A DNA stretch of 64,000 nt from Opitutaceae bacterium BACL24 MAG-120322-bin51 (GCA_905182465.1 CAJJBI010000003.1:280361-344360); one strand, 5' to 3'; positions 9,886 through 20,196 are shown, counted from the first letter of the stretch. The notes: a model not told the origin generated them from the sequence alone. Numbers and translations are program-made.

Positions 9886-10938
9886 GTGACACAGATAAAA
9901 ACAGCGACTTCCCAGAGGCTTGGGGGCTTTGCCCTTATTGCGGTGGCGACCTTTGCCATGTTCCTACTGAGCATCTGCTTGGGTAGTGTGAACTTCTCGC
10001 TGAGCGAGGTGCTGCAGACTCTGCTCGGCCATGGCGATGCCAATGCAGTGCACCGTCAAATCATCCTCGATTTTCGTCTGCCACAGGTGCTCACCGCGTT
10101 GCTCTCTGGGGCGGCTCTCGGCACGGCCGGACTGCTGATGCAGACGGTCTTTCGAAATCCTTTGGCTGACCCCTTTGTCCTAGGAGTCAACTCAGGCGCA
10201 AGCTTAGGGGTGGCCATCGTACTACTCGCACTAGGTCCAATTGGCTTGAGCTTAACCGACGGCCTCGCTGGCTCGGGGCAGATGCTCTTGATCCTCGCCT
10301 CAAGTGGCGGCGCGGCGGTAACGCTCTTTATCGTGCTACTACTTTCACGCAGGGTGGACATCATGTCTGTACTGATCATTGGCCTTATGATTAGCTACAC
10401 GATCGGGGCCCTAGTCAGCATACTCATGTTTTTCAGTATGGCGGAGCGCTTGCAGTCCTTCATTAATTGGTCTTTTGGCGACTATGGTAATGTAAGCTGG
10501 TCGCAGATGCGCTACTTCGCACCCGCGATTCTAGGTGGGATTGCCCTCAGCTCTTTATTTATGAAGCCGCTCGACGCACTACTATTGGGCGATCGCTACG
10601 CAGAGAGCGTGGGTACGCGGACGAAACAAGTGCGCTTCTTTGTACTACTCGGCGCATCCCTACTGGCAGGTACGGTAACGGGCTTCTGTGGACCGATCGG
10701 TTTTCTCGGTATCGCTGCGCCGCACCTCAGCCGCTATCTATTCCAGACCAATAATCACAAAGTGCTGATCCCTGCTTCCATTCTAGTCGGCGCCTTTCTC
10801 TCAGTCTCGGCCGATTTTGTAGCACGTGGTCCAGGCCTCGATGTGGTCTTGCCTCTGAATGCAATCACGGCGCTCATCGGTGCACCCGTGATCATAGCGG
10901 CGCTGGTCAAACAAGGTAAAATGAAGCGACTTTTCTAA
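9886..10938 (+). CDS. FecCD/BtuC-type ABC transporter permease
   Basis: A 350-residue inner-membrane protein with about ten hydrophobic segments, the FecCD architecture that carries vitamin B12, haem or ferric siderophores. Hallmarks are [20 protein letters not shown] near residue 60, [22 protein letters not shown] near 85 and the coupling region [18 protein letters not shown] near 265. Start is GTG at 9886. It sits 63 bases after the binding-protein gene and 1 base before the ATPase gene, so the three form one operon. Confidence 0.93.
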   Translation: MTQIKTATSQRLGGFALIAVATFAMFLLSICLGSVNFSLSEVLQTLLGHGDANAVHRQIILDFRLPQVLTALLSGAALGTAGLLMQTVFRNPLADPFVLGVNSGASLGVAIVLLALGPIGLSLTDGLAGSGQMLLILASSGGAAVTLFIVLLLSRRVDIMSVLIIGLMISYTIGALVSILMFFSMAERLQSFINWSFGDYGNVSWSQMRYFAPAILGGIALSSLFMKPLDALLLGDRYAESVGTRTKQVRFFVLLGASLLAGTVTGFCGPIGFLGIAAPHLSRYLFQTNNHKVLIPASILVGAFLSVSADFVARGPGLDVVLPLNAITALIGAPVIIAALVKQGKMKRLF

Positions 10939-10939
10939 G

Positions 10940-11953
10940 ATGGGGGCACAAGTAAAACTCACAGCAAAGCAGCTAAGTATCGGCTATCAACATAGTGCGG
11001 GAGAGACGATAGTGGCTAGCGGGCTCGACTGCTCGCTACGTGGTGGTGAGTTCGTCTGCTTGCTGGGCCCCAATGGAGCCGGTAAATCGACCTTAATCCG
11101 CACGCTGGCGGGAATGCAGAAACCATTGGCGGGAGAGCTACGACTCTCAGGTAAAGCAATGAGCGACATCGCACCGCGTGAACGCGCACGAGCGGTCAGT
11201 GTGGTGCTGACAGAAGCGATGCCCTCAGGCATGATGGACGCTTACTCTCTAGTCTCTCTCGGACGACACCCCTACTCTGGCTGGTTTGGAGGGCTGACCG
11301 CGCAAGATCGTGAGCGCATCGAATGGTCTATCGACGCCGTTGGTGCCAAACCTCTAGCCAATCGCCAAGTGTCCGAACTGAGTGACGGCGAACGACAAAA
11401 AATATCGATCGCTCGCGCGCTGGCGCAGGAAGCAAAACTGATGCTGCTCGACGAGCCGACCGCCTTCCTTGACCTGCCGCGTCGCGTTGAATTGATGTCT
11501 ATCCTGCGTGATCTGGCGCATCGCGAGAATCTAGCACTACTACTTTCAACTCACGATCTAGATCTGGCGCTACGCTTTGCGGACCGGCTCTGGTTGATGA
11601 CACCGGGAGGTGACTTGTTGCAAGGTGCCCCCGAAGCACTGGCACTGAACGGACAATTTGCGGAAGTTTTTGCCAGTGAGAATTTAGACTGGGATGCAAG
11701 CTCAGGCAGCTTTCGTGCTCACCCGGTAGCGTGCTTAAAGGTGAGATTAGAAGGCCAAGGCATAGCGCGAGTGTGGACACAGCGCGCATTGGAGCGACTA
11801 GGCTTTGGAATTTCAGAGGATGATGGAGAGGCAGCCTTTTCTCTTAAAGTTCATAAGGATGCGTGGGAGGTCGAACGATTCGGCCTCATTCAAAATTTTG
11901 AAGATATTGAATCCTTGATCGAGTGGATACGCTCAGTTGATTGGCGGATTTAA
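10940..11953 (+). CDS. BtuD/FecE-type ABC transporter ATPase with C-terminal extension
   Basis: Energises the importer encoded just upstream. Walker A is GPNGAGKST (about residue 42), the signature [18 protein letters not shown] (about 148), Walker [13 protein letters not shown] (about 170), and the switch histidine lies in [13 protein letters not shown]. The usual FecE-type ATPase ends near residue 255. This one carries about 85 further residues, including [18 protein letters not shown] and an [13 protein letters not shown] end, which may be a small regulatory or dimer domain. Similar long versions occur in Bacteroidetes-type loci by my recollection. The start ATG is one base past the permease stop. 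Confidence 0.9.
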   Translation: MGAQVKLTAKQLSIGYQHSAGETIVASGLDCSLRGGEFVCLLGPNGAGKSTLIRTLAGMQKPLAGELRLSGKAMSDIAPRERARAVSVVLTEAMPSGMMDAYSLVSLGRHPYSGWFGGLTAQDRERIEWSIDAVGAKPLANRQVSELSDGERQKISIARALAQEAKLMLLDEPTAFLDLPRRVELMSILRDLAHRENLALLLSTHDLDLALRFADRLWLMTPGGDLLQGAPEALALNGQFAEVFASENLDWDASSGSFRAHPVACLKVRLEGQGIARVWTQRALERLGFGISEDDGEAAFSLKVHKDAWEVERFGLIQNFEDIESLIEWIRSVDWRI

Positions 11954-12057
11954 AATAGTGTCGGATACAATGCCCTTAGGGCGCACGCCACGTTAAAGAG
12001 CTACGAACGAAAGTAAGGGTGAGCAGACTCGCTCTTCTCGCTGAGAACTCACAGTCC

Positions 12058-13800
12058 CTATTCAGCTTGCAAATTTAAGCGCCAAAACCGTGACGACTGA
12101 GAGTCCAGCGGTAAACGTAGTCGCATTTCATAACACGTTCCGTTCACTTCTGAAACTGGAACAACTTCTAGCATTTCCGGCACCCACTCAGTCCAGCCAT
12201 TGACGTCCGATAAGTCGCTAATGCTTTCAACCGCTAAATCTATCTGTGCACGACGGTCGACGCGAATCGTCCACACGAATGCATCTTCTACAGCCACGAG
12301 TGGGTAGCACACATAATCATCCGCACGCTTAGGATCCGTGCCCGCCAGATACTCTTCCAGATCTGTCTGCCCATCCAGATCACTGTCGTGCGACGCAGAG
12401 CCACTGATTCCATTGAGCGACTGCCAGCTAGCAAAACTAAGCGGCGCATCCTCCGAATTGACTGCTACAATCGAGAAATCGACTAGGACTTCATCCGCAG
12501 GAGCATAAGTGATGCCCGACTGAATGCCGCCGTCTTGAACGGCTCGAAGCGTCACTTCTCCCGCAAAGGGGCCACTGGCAAACAAGTGAGACAATTCACC
12601 CAAAAGCGCATCCTCGGGACCTTCTTCGACGAACAAGCTGACTGGCAGACCACTACTGGACACAGCCGTGAATGCGACGCCCGTAGCTGCGACTAACTGA
12701 TTTGATGGTGGCACAATAAAAATGTGCTGAAGCTCGTCCGCGACGTAAAAGTTTTGAACGACAGGCACTGCTGCCGAATAGCTCTCGTCCCCCGACTGAA
12801 TCGCCTGCACCGAAACTAAACCCAAGCCAGTAAAATTAAGTTCTGCCCCGTCAAGAAGCGCCGGGCCACTCACCACCTCAAAAGTCACTGCGAACCCGCT
12901 GCTCGCTGTGGCCTCTAGGTCAACCGCAACATCGGCGAACCGCTGGTTTCCAATTGGCGAAAAATCAATCGTCTGTGATACCCCCGACGTATCTAGTTGG
13001 TGGATCACACCGACCCCATCCAAGTCGAAACCACCACTGCCCGTTGTCGGATACGGATCATAGATAACCAAGCCCTGGTCTGCACCAAGACGCAGAGCGG
13101 AATACTGACTGCCATCGCCGACGACATCGATCAGGCGGATGTAACGAATGTTGTCAAAATCGACTTCATCAAAATTCGCCAACAAATCGACGCTATAGGA
13201 GGAAGGAAACAAACTCGAATCCAGCAAGCTGGCCGCATGTGCCGCCCGAATCTCGGCAAGGTCAAATGATGTGCCATAGCCCGCGCGATATTTACCAGCA
13301 AAACCATGTACTTTATTGGCATCGACCGTGCCAAAGCCGCCCACGGGACTCGGGGTCTGGGAGAAGTTAGGGAAGCGCACAAAATGAATACCATCCGAAG
13401 AAACCTCTACCCAAGCCAATTCTAAAAACTGATCACTAAAACTATTCTCAAACACCGCAAAATCAGCCCCTATACCATCGATAATTGGCTGCTGAAACTC
13501 TAGTGTAATTTGTCCTCCACGCCCAAGGCATACGATATTGGATGATGTACCTTCTGCCGCTCCAAGCCCCTTAGTGGTATCCTGCCAGACAGCGTCGACA
13601 TTCGTCCCCGCAGAGTAGCTGGCTACCCTCGTCGCCCACGCTACGATGGCCACATCATCTTTCGCAATCGCGGTTGTAGTGGCAGTTCCCACCACATCTG
13701 CATAGGGATAAGAGGGTGGAAAATTGAAACTCGGTTCCTCGGCAAAGACACACTGAGCGGCAGTGAAAGCGACAAGGACGAATAGAAAAAAAGATTTCAT
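12058..13800 (-). CDS. Large secreted surface protein of a TonB-receptor locus
   Basis: Start chosen at the inner ATG (13798-13800), where a clean signal peptide begins ([20 protein letters not shown]). About 580 residues. Residues about 30-250 form a beta-rich domain with [38 protein letters not shown] and [13 protein letters not shown] recall this pattern in exported proteins next to cobalamin-type TonB receptors, but I cannot check it. The middle looks like Ig-type repeats. Near residue 475 is [20 protein letters not shown], an Asp-rich calcium-binding-type motif common in Verrucomicrobia and Planctomycetes. There is no PEP-CTERM or lipobox. It starts one base after the receptor's stop, so it is in the same operon and may help capture the ligand. 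Confidence 0.75.
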   Translation of the reverse strand: MKSFFLFVLVAFTAAQCVFAEEPSFNFPPSYPYADVVGTATTTAIAKDDVAIVAWATRVASYSAGTNVDAVWQDTTKGLGAAEGTSSNIVCLGRGGQITLEFQQPIIDGIGADFAVFENSFSDQFLELAWVEVSSDGIHFVRFPNFSQTPSPVGGFGTVDANKVHGFAGKYRAGYGTSFDLAEIRAAHAASLLDSSLFPSSYSVDLLANFDEVDFDNIRYIRLIDVVGDGSQYSALRLGADQGLVIYDPYPTTGSGGFDLDGVGVIHQLDTSGVSQTIDFSPIGNQRFADVAVDLEATASSGFAVTFEVVSGPALLDGAELNFTGLGLVSVQAIQSGDESYSAAVPVVQNFYVADELQHIFIVPPSNQLVAATGVAFTAVSSSGLPVSLFVEEGPEDALLGELSHLFASGPFAGEVTLRAVQDGGIQSGITYAPADEVLVDFSIVAVNSEDAPLSFASWQSLNGISGSASHDSDLDGQTDLEEYLAGTDPKRADDYVCYPLVAVEDAFVWTIRVDRRAQIDLAVESISDLSDVNGWTEWVPEMLEVVPVSEVNGTCYEMRLRLPLDSQSSRFWRLNLQAE

Positions 13801-13801
13801 A

Positions 13802-15856
13802 TTAAAAACCGACACTCAGTCCAACGATTAAACTCCTACCAGCCGCGGGATAATAGCCACCTTGATAAGCAGTCGATACATATTGATGATCCAACAAATT
13901 ATTCACGCGCACGAACAACTTCGAATACTGCTTAAAGTCGTAAGCCACCTGGGAATCAAAAGTCACATAAGAGGGTAGCAGACTCCCGGAGTTATCGTAA
14001 TCGCCACCGACATAACGCCCCCCCGTATAGTTCATCGAAAGGGAGACGCGCAGGTCCTCGATCGGCGCCACCCAAGCCTGCGAGACAATGTTAAACTCCG
14101 AAACAAGCGGCACACGATTACCGGCAACGGCACCGTATTGCAGCCGAGCATCCACAATCGACCACTGGCTTGATGCCCCCCAAGACTTGGCCGTATAGCG
14201 AACCATTAAATCAGCACCGAGACGGCAGGTCGCACCGATATTTGTGTTTAATTGAATCGTATCATCGTAGGCGATTTCATTATCCATGGTGAGATAGAAG
14301 AACGTCGCCGAGGCTTCCCAGTGCTGATTTAAATATTTTACACCAATCTCAAAGTTATCCCCCTCCTCTGGCTCAAGATCAGCGTTCAATGGCTTACTTA
14401 ATGGAAAGCCTTGATAGGCGGCCACTTCATCCAAAACGGGGTAACGATAGACGCGGTCGTAGCCCACCCTAATGCTGAAATCATCCGTGAGCCGATAGTT
14501 CAACGAAAGTTCACCAGCCCAACCATCTTTTGCCAAATCATCTTTGTAGGAATCTGCCACGACGAGATCCGCAGGGTTCTTAAAATTAGGATTGGGGTTA
14601 AAGGGATCCGTAAGAATCTGGTCGTAAGGCTCCAACTGCGACTCATCATATTTACGGTAATCGTAATCGGTGGTTGCACGTTCGTAGCGAACTCCACCAC
14701 TGATCTGCGAGCGCGTCGTGAGCTCGTGCTCCGCGAATACATAGACACCACTCGTAGAGCGAGCAAGCGCGGCATCCGCTTTTACATATTGTCGAGACTG
14801 ATCGGTGTAGCTCAAAAAATCGATCGTATCGTAGAGAACATCAAAGCCATAAATCAAAGAGCTCTCCTCATCTCCAAATTTAAACTTCGGTGTAAAACTG
14901 AAGCCTTGTTGCTCGTTATCGCCATAGATGCCATCGAGATCCCAAATTAAATCACGACGATTGTAGCCCCCGTGTAGCTTAAATTCGCCCCACACACGCT
15001 GTGCTAGCCAACTAAAGGTTTGGCGGTAGTTCTCTGACTCACTGGATTCTTGACCAATCTGAGATTGCTGGGGGTCGTCCTCAAACTCGGGAAGAGTGAG
15101 CGGTCCGGGGAATTCAACATAGCCTTCATTATAAGCGAAACTGGTATTGAGCTCGTCGTCCTCCCCAAGAAAATAACCTAAGTTGAACTTCCCCCCACGA
15201 GAGTCACTTAGTGATTGATCACGGTAGCCTTCGTCCTGCTGGTCGTTCACACTAAGTCGGTAATAGAAATCGCCGATGTTCCCCGACTGGGATGCATCAA
15301 AATTCCGATATCCGTAGCTTCCAGTAAAAGCGGAAAATGAGGATCGCGATTCGCCCCCTTTACGTGTCGTGATCTTAATCACTCCAGACAGAGCGTGATT
15401 TCCATAGAGCACATTATTCCCGCCCCTCAAAACCTCGACGGATTCGATATCGCGCAAAGAGAATTGCTGCCACTCAACGTTGCTCATATCGGCGCGGTTC
15501 ACTTTAATGCCATCAACGAGAATGAGCACCCGCAGACCACTGCCTTCGCCAAAGCCTCGCATCGCGACTTCGCCCTTATTGCCCTTTCCATTAAAACTAC
15601 GAAACACCAGATTCGCTTCAGTCTGTAACAGGTCGGGCAAACTGGGCGCTGCAGAATTTTCGATCGTCTCACGTCCAATTATGACCACATCGGCTGGTAT
15701 ATCCAAGGAGTCCGACTCGAAATGCCAGGCACGGACGACGTATTCAGGCAATAGCTCAACTGCTTGCGCAGTCATCAAAGCAAAGAACAAAAGAACCCAT
15801 GTGATCTGGTAGGTAGAATTCACATTTAATAATCGGATAATGACCGCTGCTCCCAT
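13802..15856 (-). CDS. TonB-dependent outer-membrane receptor (BtuB/FepA-like)
   Basis: A 684-residue outer-membrane transporter with an intact frame. An N-terminal hydrophobic segment (about 18-33, [14 protein letters not shown]) acts as signal peptide; the true start may be a little downstream of the first [11 protein letters not shown] could be the TonB box. The plug domain (about 55-165) shows [38 protein letters not shown] and [19 protein letters not shown]. The barrel ends with NNLLDHQYV and a terminal aromatic, GLSVGF. Genes on both sides encode exported proteins, and a Fur-type operator lies upstream. The ligand is probably a corrinoid or an iron complex. Confidence 0.9.
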   Translation of the reverse strand: MGAAVIIRLLNVNSTYQITWVLLFFALMTAQAVELLPEYVVRAWHFESDSLDIPADVVIIGRETIENSAAPSLPDLLQTEANLVFRSFNGKGNKGEVAMRGFGEGSGLRVLILVDGIKVNRADMSNVEWQQFSLRDIESVEVLRGGNNVLYGNHALSGVIKITTRKGGESRSSFSAFTGSYGYRNFDASQSGNIGDFYYRLSVNDQQDEGYRDQSLSDSRGGKFNLGYFLGEDDELNTSFAYNEGYVEFPGPLTLPEFEDDPQQSQIGQESSESENYRQTFSWLAQRVWGEFKLHGGYNRRDLIWDLDGIYGDNEQQGFSFTPKFKFGDEESSLIYGFDVLYDTIDFLSYTDQSRQYVKADAALARSTSGVYVFAEHELTTRSQISGGVRYERATTDYDYRKYDESQLEPYDQILTDPFNPNPNFKNPADLVVADSYKDDLAKDGWAGELSLNYRLTDDFSIRVGYDRVYRYPVLDEVAAYQGFPLSKPLNADLEPEEGDNFEIGVKYLNQHWEASATFFYLTMDNEIAYDDTIQLNTNIGATCRLGADLMVRYTAKSWGASSQWSIVDARLQYGAVAGNRVPLVSEFNIVSQAWVAPIEDLRVSLSMNYTGGRYVGGDYDNSGSLLPSYVTFDSQVAYDFKQYSKLFVRVNNLLDHQYVSTAYQGGYYPAAGRSLIVGLSVGF

Positions 15857-15893
15857 AGGTTAGAGCAGCGGCTAGTATCCGAAGCAGGAAAAA

Positions 15894-16730
15894 CTACCTG
15901 CTGCGGCGAGCCACGCAGCCCAACGCCACTGCACCTAGAAGCAGCGCGAAAGCAGAGGGCTCAGGAACGGTCGTAAAGTTGATATTATCCACAGCCATGT
16001 AGCTTGGCGTATTCAAGCCATAGTCGCCAAGATCTGTTCCAGTGAAAGCAAAGTCCACCTCATCTATGTTTGTGAAACCCAAATTCCAAGTCTCCCAATC
16101 TGAACTGATCTCAAAAGAATCACCGTCCCAATAAGCAAGATCGAAAGTATCTGTCACAATCATGCTACCATCACGGTAGCCAGAGGCAGTGACTCGAAAA
16201 TAATCACCCGCTGTAAAATCAGTCAGCACTTTACCAAAATCTCCCTCGTAGCTGTTATCTGCATTTTTGCCGACAAACGAGCTAGTGGGAGCGCTTCCCG
16301 ACCAACCATCGGCACCCAACAGCAGGGCATAATATGCATAGGTCGTATTCGTGAGGTCGATCGAATTTAAATCTGCTCTGGAGCTGAACTGCAAACGATC
16401 AGCCCCACCATAAGAAGATTTGAAAAAGATCCCGTAGTTGGTATCTCCAGCTCCCGCACCTGTAATAGCCGTATGATCATTTGTATAACCTACGGAGCTA
16501 CTGCCAAATGCCGCATCCGTGCGATTGGAATAGGTGAAGCCATTCCACCAACCATTATTATCGCTTTGCTGAAAGGTTACATTGGAGTCACCGAAGCTAG
16601 AGGCTCCTGAGCCAGTGACTGCAAAGTTGCTTTCGGCAGACAGCGTATGGCTCGCGAAACTGTAGATATTCGCGCTCACCGGTAAGGCAGCAAGCGAGCA
16701 AAGAAGACTGAGAGAAATGACGTTTTTCAT
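15894..16730 (-). CDS. DUF4465-like exported protein with PEP-CTERM anchor
   Basis: Start chosen at the inner ATG (16728-16730) because it opens a good signal peptide (KNVISLSLLCSLAALPVSA). About 278 residues. The core has NNGWWNGFTYSNRTD, DYFRVTASGYRDG, a WETWNLGFTNIDEVDFAF strand region and GDYGLNTPSYMAVDNINF, which match my memory of DUF4465 proteins; some of these bind vitamin B12 at the cell surface in Bacteroides (BtuH). The C-terminus is a textbook PEP-CTERM tail, VPEPSAFALLLGAVALG followed by ARRSR, so an exosortase should process it. It heads the receptor operon and may be a surface ligand-capture protein. Family membership should be tested by a profile search. Confidence 0.8.
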   Translation of the reverse strand: MKNVISLSLLCSLAALPVSANIYSFASHTLSAESNFAVTGSGASSFGDSNVTFQQSDNNGWWNGFTYSNRTDAAFGSSSVGYTNDHTAITGAGAGDTNYGIFFKSSYGGADRLQFSSRADLNSIDLTNTTYAYYALLLGADGWSGSAPTSSFVGKNADNSYEGDFGKVLTDFTAGDYFRVTASGYRDGSMIVTDTFDLAYWDGDSFEISSDWETWNLGFTNIDEVDFAFTGTDLGDYGLNTPSYMAVDNINFTTVPEPSAFALLLGAVALGCVARRSR

Positions 16731-16857
16731 GGATCGAATGGAGCGTATGAAGCCCCGCAGCAGCTGTATGTTCCTAGTTATTATTAGATAGGTCAATTAG
16801 TGACCTGATATTCAGGTAGCCATAAGGAAAAAGAGGCAGCAAGCCTTATTTGATTAA

Positions 16858-16872
16858 TGCGAATCACTCTCA
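16858..16872. promoter_or_regulatory. Probable Fur operator upstream of the DUF4465-receptor operon
   Basis: Read on the minus strand the site is TGAGAGTGATTCGCA. It matches 12 of 14 symmetric positions of a 7-1-7 Fur-type box (TGAGAATnATTCTCA form). It lies 128 bases before the chosen start of the DUF4465 gene and 90 bases after the end of a Fur-family gene on the same strand. The match is by eye; binding is inference. Confidence 0.6.
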
Positions 16873-16961
16873 AATAATAAAAGTGATCCTCTAACGATAG
16901 ATGTGTTAAGCTAATACAAAGCAAGTTACACCTATTTTTGGTTCACTTTTTCAAACAGGCA

Positions 16962-17345
16962 TTACACGCCGAAGGAACGATCACGGCAATCAGGGCAATG
17001 GCCCGAATAAATAATTTCTCCACCACTAATCTCAAAGCCTTCGGGCGACTTAATCTTAGGCAGTTGCATCTTAATAGGTAGATCAAATACCCGCTCGCAT
17101 TTACGGCAGATAAAATGCGGGTGCTCAACCCCAGCAGGCAATTCATAGCGTTTGGGCTGTCCAGGGAACTCAACACCAATGACATAGAAATCGGCGGTCA
17201 TTTCACGAATTGCACGGTCCACCGTCGCGGACCCAAGACGATCAATTTGACGTCGACCGAAACGCAAGATCTCATCACGCGTCAAAGGCCGCCCTGCTTC
17301 TCGCAGGACGTCCAAGATAACTTCACGTTGGCGGGTATGAATCAT
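16962..17345 (-). CDS. fur: Fur-family metal-responsive repressor
   Basis: 127 residues, somewhat shorter than E. coli Fur. The N-terminal winged helix (about 1-75) has TRQREVILDVLREAGRPLTRDEI and a recognition helix near SATVDRAIREM. The metal-binding part has HPHFICRKCERVFDLP and a second CXXC, GHCPDCR, giving the four-cysteine structural zinc site, with histidines upstream. Members sense Fe(II), Zn(II) or peroxide. A Fur-type site and a TonB receptor operon lie directly downstream, and a second site precedes another TonB receptor at 42 kb, so iron is the most likely signal. The subclass (Fur, Zur or PerR) is not certain from sequence. Confidence 0.87.
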   Translation of the reverse strand: MIHTRQREVILDVLREAGRPLTRDEILRFGRRQIDRLGSATVDRAIREMTADFYVIGVEFPGQPKRYELPAGVEHPHFICRKCERVFDLPIKMQLPKIKSPEGFEISGGEIIYSGHCPDCRDRSFGV

Positions 17346-17512
17346 CGTCGGTCGAAAATGAGTATTTGCTTCATGCTGAGGGAGTTATACTGGGTCGATT
17401 GTTCCCATATTAGCGATGCACTCGATAGTCAATCAAATGCAGAGGTAAGACGACCTGCAAGCTAACAAGCTAATGGCCAAGTGACGCAGGGGGTGCCCAA
17501 CTACTGGCTCAA

Positions 17513-17914
17513 CTACAATGAGGTATCAACAAAGACGTCTTCAGCAACGAGGACATTATCCGCGCGGGTGACTGTCTTGTTACCATCGCCGAGCACGAGC
17601 ACTTTAGGTTTCCAAGATCTGGCCTCAGCCTCTTCGAACTGAGCGAAAGACATGATGACGAGCAAGTCACCGACTTGCCCCTTATGCGCCGCTGCCCCGT
17701 TGAGGGAAATAGTATGCGAACCTTTGGGCGCTTCGATTGCGTAGGTTTCTAGACGCTCGCCGTTGGCGATGTTGGCCACGAGTATCTTTTCATAAGGTAT
17801 CAAACCGATCTGCTTCATCAGCGCAGAATCAATCGCGAGACTCCCCTCGTAATGAAGGGCACGGTCAGTGACTTCTGCGCGAAGTAGTTTAGACTTTAGA
17901 AGCGTAACTTGCAT
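17513..17914 (-). CDS. panD: Aspartate 1-decarboxylase
   Basis: Makes beta-alanine from aspartate for pantothenate and coenzyme A. The start is set at the ATG giving [13 protein letters not shown], the conserved PanD N-terminus; an upstream extension would add 22 unrelated residues. The self-processing site is YEGSLAID: the chain is cut between Gly24 and Ser25 to create the pyruvoyl cofactor. [22 protein letters not shown] is the expected C-terminal core. The protein has 133 residues with a short extra tail. No panB or panC is nearby. Confidence 0.94.
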   Translation of the reverse strand: MQVTLLKSKLLRAEVTDRALHYEGSLAIDSALMKQIGLIPYEKILVANIANGERLETYAIEAPKGSHTISLNGAAAHKGQVGDLLVIMSFAQFEEAEARSWKPKVLVLGDGNKTVTRADNVLVAEDVFVDTSL

Positions 17915-18067
17915 TTTAATAATATGTAGGCGAATGTTCAGTTTGTCAAAAGCCGCGCAGGTTGGGACTTTCCCACGCATTTGACAATTTCAATTTTTAG
18001 TAGAATCAGGACGTAACCTAGGTGGCGAGTGTCGACATTGTAGCTTTTACTCTCTTAGCGGAGATGT

Positions 18068-19366
18068 CTAAAGATCCAAGATACCCAGATTCGGGTAACT
18101 TCCCAACCACTTGACCAACGGGCAATGTCCTTTCAGGTCTTGGAGCGCGGATTGAACTGCTTCGTCCTCGTAGTGACCGACTAGATCGATAAAGAAGTAA
18201 TAATCCCAAGCCTTCTTACGACTAGGGCGAGACTCGATTTTGCTCAAGTTAATGCCACGCTTGGCGAAGGCTTGCAGGGTCTTTTCTAATGCGCCGACTT
18301 CGTCGTGAAGTGAAATAACTAGGCTCGTTTTATCCCGCCCATCGCCGAGCGGTTTCGCGTGCGTTTTGCCTATAATTAAAAAGCGAGTCACGTTATCGTC
18401 ACGGTCTTGAATGCCGCGTGCTTGAATCTTAACACAGTAACGCTGTGCCGAAAGTGCACTTGCCACAGCAGCAACGCCCTCCGTTTCTTTCGCAATACGC
18501 ACGGCCTCTGCGGTGCTCACAACATCGACGACTTCCGCATTGGGAAGGTTCGCACGCAGCCATTCTCGGCATTGCCCGAGCGCCTGGTCTTTGGAGCAAA
18601 CTTTTTTAATCTCCTCCAATGGTGATTGCGAAATCAAACAATGCTCAATTGGCATGTAAACCTGAGAGCAGATATGCAAATCCGACTCGACCAGCATGTC
18701 CATAGAGTGGAAAACAGCGCCTTCGGTCGAATTCTCGATTGGGACAACTCCGTAATCGACTGCGCCCGACTCCACCTCGCCGAAGACATCGTGAATCGTC
18801 TTGATCGCCCGGTAATCGAGGCTCACGCCAAAGTTAGAAATGGCTGCTTGATGCGTGTAGGTCGCTTCGGGCCCGAGATAAGCAATAACTAATTTCTTCT
18901 CCAAGGCAATCGACCCTGAGATCACTTCTCGGTAAACGGATCGAATTGTCGGGTTTTTAATCGGACCTGGGTTGAGAGAGCAGACCTTTGCCATCACTTG
19001 TGCCTCGCGTGTGGGATCGTAATAATCGGCACCATTGGCATGCTTGATTTTCCCAATCTCACCAGCGTGCTTCACGCGTTGATTCAAAAGATTAACAATC
19101 TCAAGATCGAGCTCATCGACGATGCTAGGTTCAATCGCTTGGGCTGCGGGATCGAGCCCCGCGATCATGAGCGCCCAATAAATCGCCTGCAAAGTGGCAT
19201 CGGAGAGAGGCCCTTGATTGAATTTGGCGACCTTTGCAAGCACGGTCGCTTCATCGGCACCACCGTCACTCACGACACGCTTGTTGAGTAAGTCGACGAC
19301 CTGATGATCGATCGCGTCAATCGCATCTCGATTTCGTTGTAGCTTGGTGCTTATATCTTCGGACAT
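18068..19366 (-). CDS. pheA: Prephenate dehydratase with tandem chorismate-mutase-like domains and ACT domain
   Basis: 432 residues. Converts chorismate via prephenate to phenylpyruvate for phenylalanine synthesis. From the N-terminus: a degenerate chorismate-mutase-like copy (about 8-72), a fuller copy (about 80-155) with LLNQRV, EIGKIKHANG and DYYDPTREAQV, the prephenate dehydratase domain (about 158-335) starting IAYLGPEATYTHQAA and holding the catalytic NVTRFLIIG, then an ACT domain (about 345-425) with the phenylalanine-binding NLSKIESRPSR. The first copy repeats the LLNKRV and VLAKV-FNQGPLSDATLQAIY segments but lacks about 18 residues in between. The usual PheA has one such domain of about 90 residues, so this layout is unusual. 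The frame is intact. Confidence 0.93.
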   Translation of the reverse strand: MSEDISTKLQRNRDAIDAIDHQVVDLLNKRVVSDGGADEATVLAKVAKFNQGPLSDATLQAIYWALMIAGLDPAAQAIEPSIVDELDLEIVNLLNQRVKHAGEIGKIKHANGADYYDPTREAQVMAKVCSLNPGPIKNPTIRSVYREVISGSIALEKKLVIAYLGPEATYTHQAAISNFGVSLDYRAIKTIHDVFGEVESGAVDYGVVPIENSTEGAVFHSMDMLVESDLHICSQVYMPIEHCLISQSPLEEIKKVCSKDQALGQCREWLRANLPNAEVVDVVSTAEAVRIAKETEGVAAVASALSAQRYCVKIQARGIQDRDDNVTRFLIIGKTHAKPLGDGRDKTSLVISLHDEVGALEKTLQAFAKRGINLSKIESRPSRKKAWDYYFFIDLVGHYEDEAVQSALQDLKGHCPLVKWLGSYPNLGILDL

Positions 19367-19425
19367 TAGGTTGTAGGCATGTTAGTGTCTAAATCAAATT
19401 CAGGCTCGATTTCAATGGCGGCTTC

Positions 19426-20196
19426 CTAATCAGGCGCAGCATCGCTCTCCGCGTTTTCCCTTTGCCAATCAACTTCCACAAACTTCTCGTCGAGCGGCAA
19501 CTCATCTGGCCTAGGCTCTTTGGATAGGCCGACATCTTCGTCCGAGATTTCTTCAGGCTCTTCGTCGCTACGGCGCATCCAATCGTCGATCTGATGGTTC
19601 GTGAGTACGTCGGAAGCAGGTAGCTCGTCGAGCTCTTTGATTCCTGTAAATTCAAGAAACTTTTCCGTGGTGCCGTATTGGATGGGTCGGCCAGGCAGTT
19701 CAGCTCGGCCGGTCACTAAAGCGAGTTCGAGTTCGATCAATTTATTAAGCGCACTATCCACGGATACGCCACGAATCGCTTCCATCTCGGCACGCGTCAC
19801 TGGCTGGCGGTAGGCAATGATCGACATAGTTTCTAGCGCTGCAGGGCTTAGCTTCATCGGGCGCGGCTCTCCGCGTAAGAGTCGAACAAACTCAGCAAAT
19901 TGCGGTGCCGTTACGATCTGGTAGCCGTTCGGTCCTTCGACCACTCTGTAGGCCTTATCCTGCACTTCAGCCTCGTCGGTCAGCACTATCAGCATGTCGC
20001 GAATCTGCGCCTGGGTGACAAGGCTCGGCACTTCCATGAGCTCAGCCTCCTCGTCTTTCTCATCTTTGGCATCCTCCAGCGCTTGACTCAACTCCAGGTG
20101 GTAGCGGGCAAAAATCTTAACTACATCCTTGAGTGTAATTGGCTCGGCAGTCGAAAGCAGCAAGGCTTCGAGGGTCTTTTTAAGGTCAAAATCCAT
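19426..20196 (-). CDS. scpB: Segregation and condensation protein B
   Basis: Forms the condensin-like SMC-ScpA-ScpB complex that compacts and separates chromosomes. Start set at MDFDLKKTLEALLLS, the family N-terminus. Two winged-helix domains are seen: the first at about 1-110, interrupted by an acidic insertion (DAKDEKDEEAELMEV), the second with MKLSPAALETMSIIAYRQPV and RAEMEAIRGVSVDSAL near residue 135-165, then ELPGRPIQYGTTEKFLEFTG. The acidic C-terminal tail of about 60 residues is typical of variable ScpB ends. ScpA is not next to it. Confidence 0.93.
   Translation of the reverse strand: MDFDLKKTLEALLLSTAEPITLKDVVKIFARYHLELSQALEDAKDEKDEEAELMEVPSLVTQAQIRDMLIVLTDEAEVQDKAYRVVEGPNGYQIVTAPQFAEFVRLLRGEPRPMKLSPAALETMSIIAYRQPVTRAEMEAIRGVSVDSALNKLIELELALVTGRAELPGRPIQYGTTEKFLEFTGIKELDELPASDVLTNHQIDDWMRRSDEEPEEISDEDVGLSKEPRPDELPLDEKFVEVDWQRENAESDAAPD

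Noticed and set aside
14411..14950. Open 179-residue frame on the strand opposite the receptor gene
   Set aside because: It lies wholly inside the intact TonB receptor, has no recognisable domain, and the receptor frame shows the expected motifs.
15857..16961. Cobalamin riboswitch before the receptor operon
   Set aside because: I looked for the B12 box and conserved core upstream of the DUF4465, receptor and importer genes and saw none; a Fur-type site is there instead.
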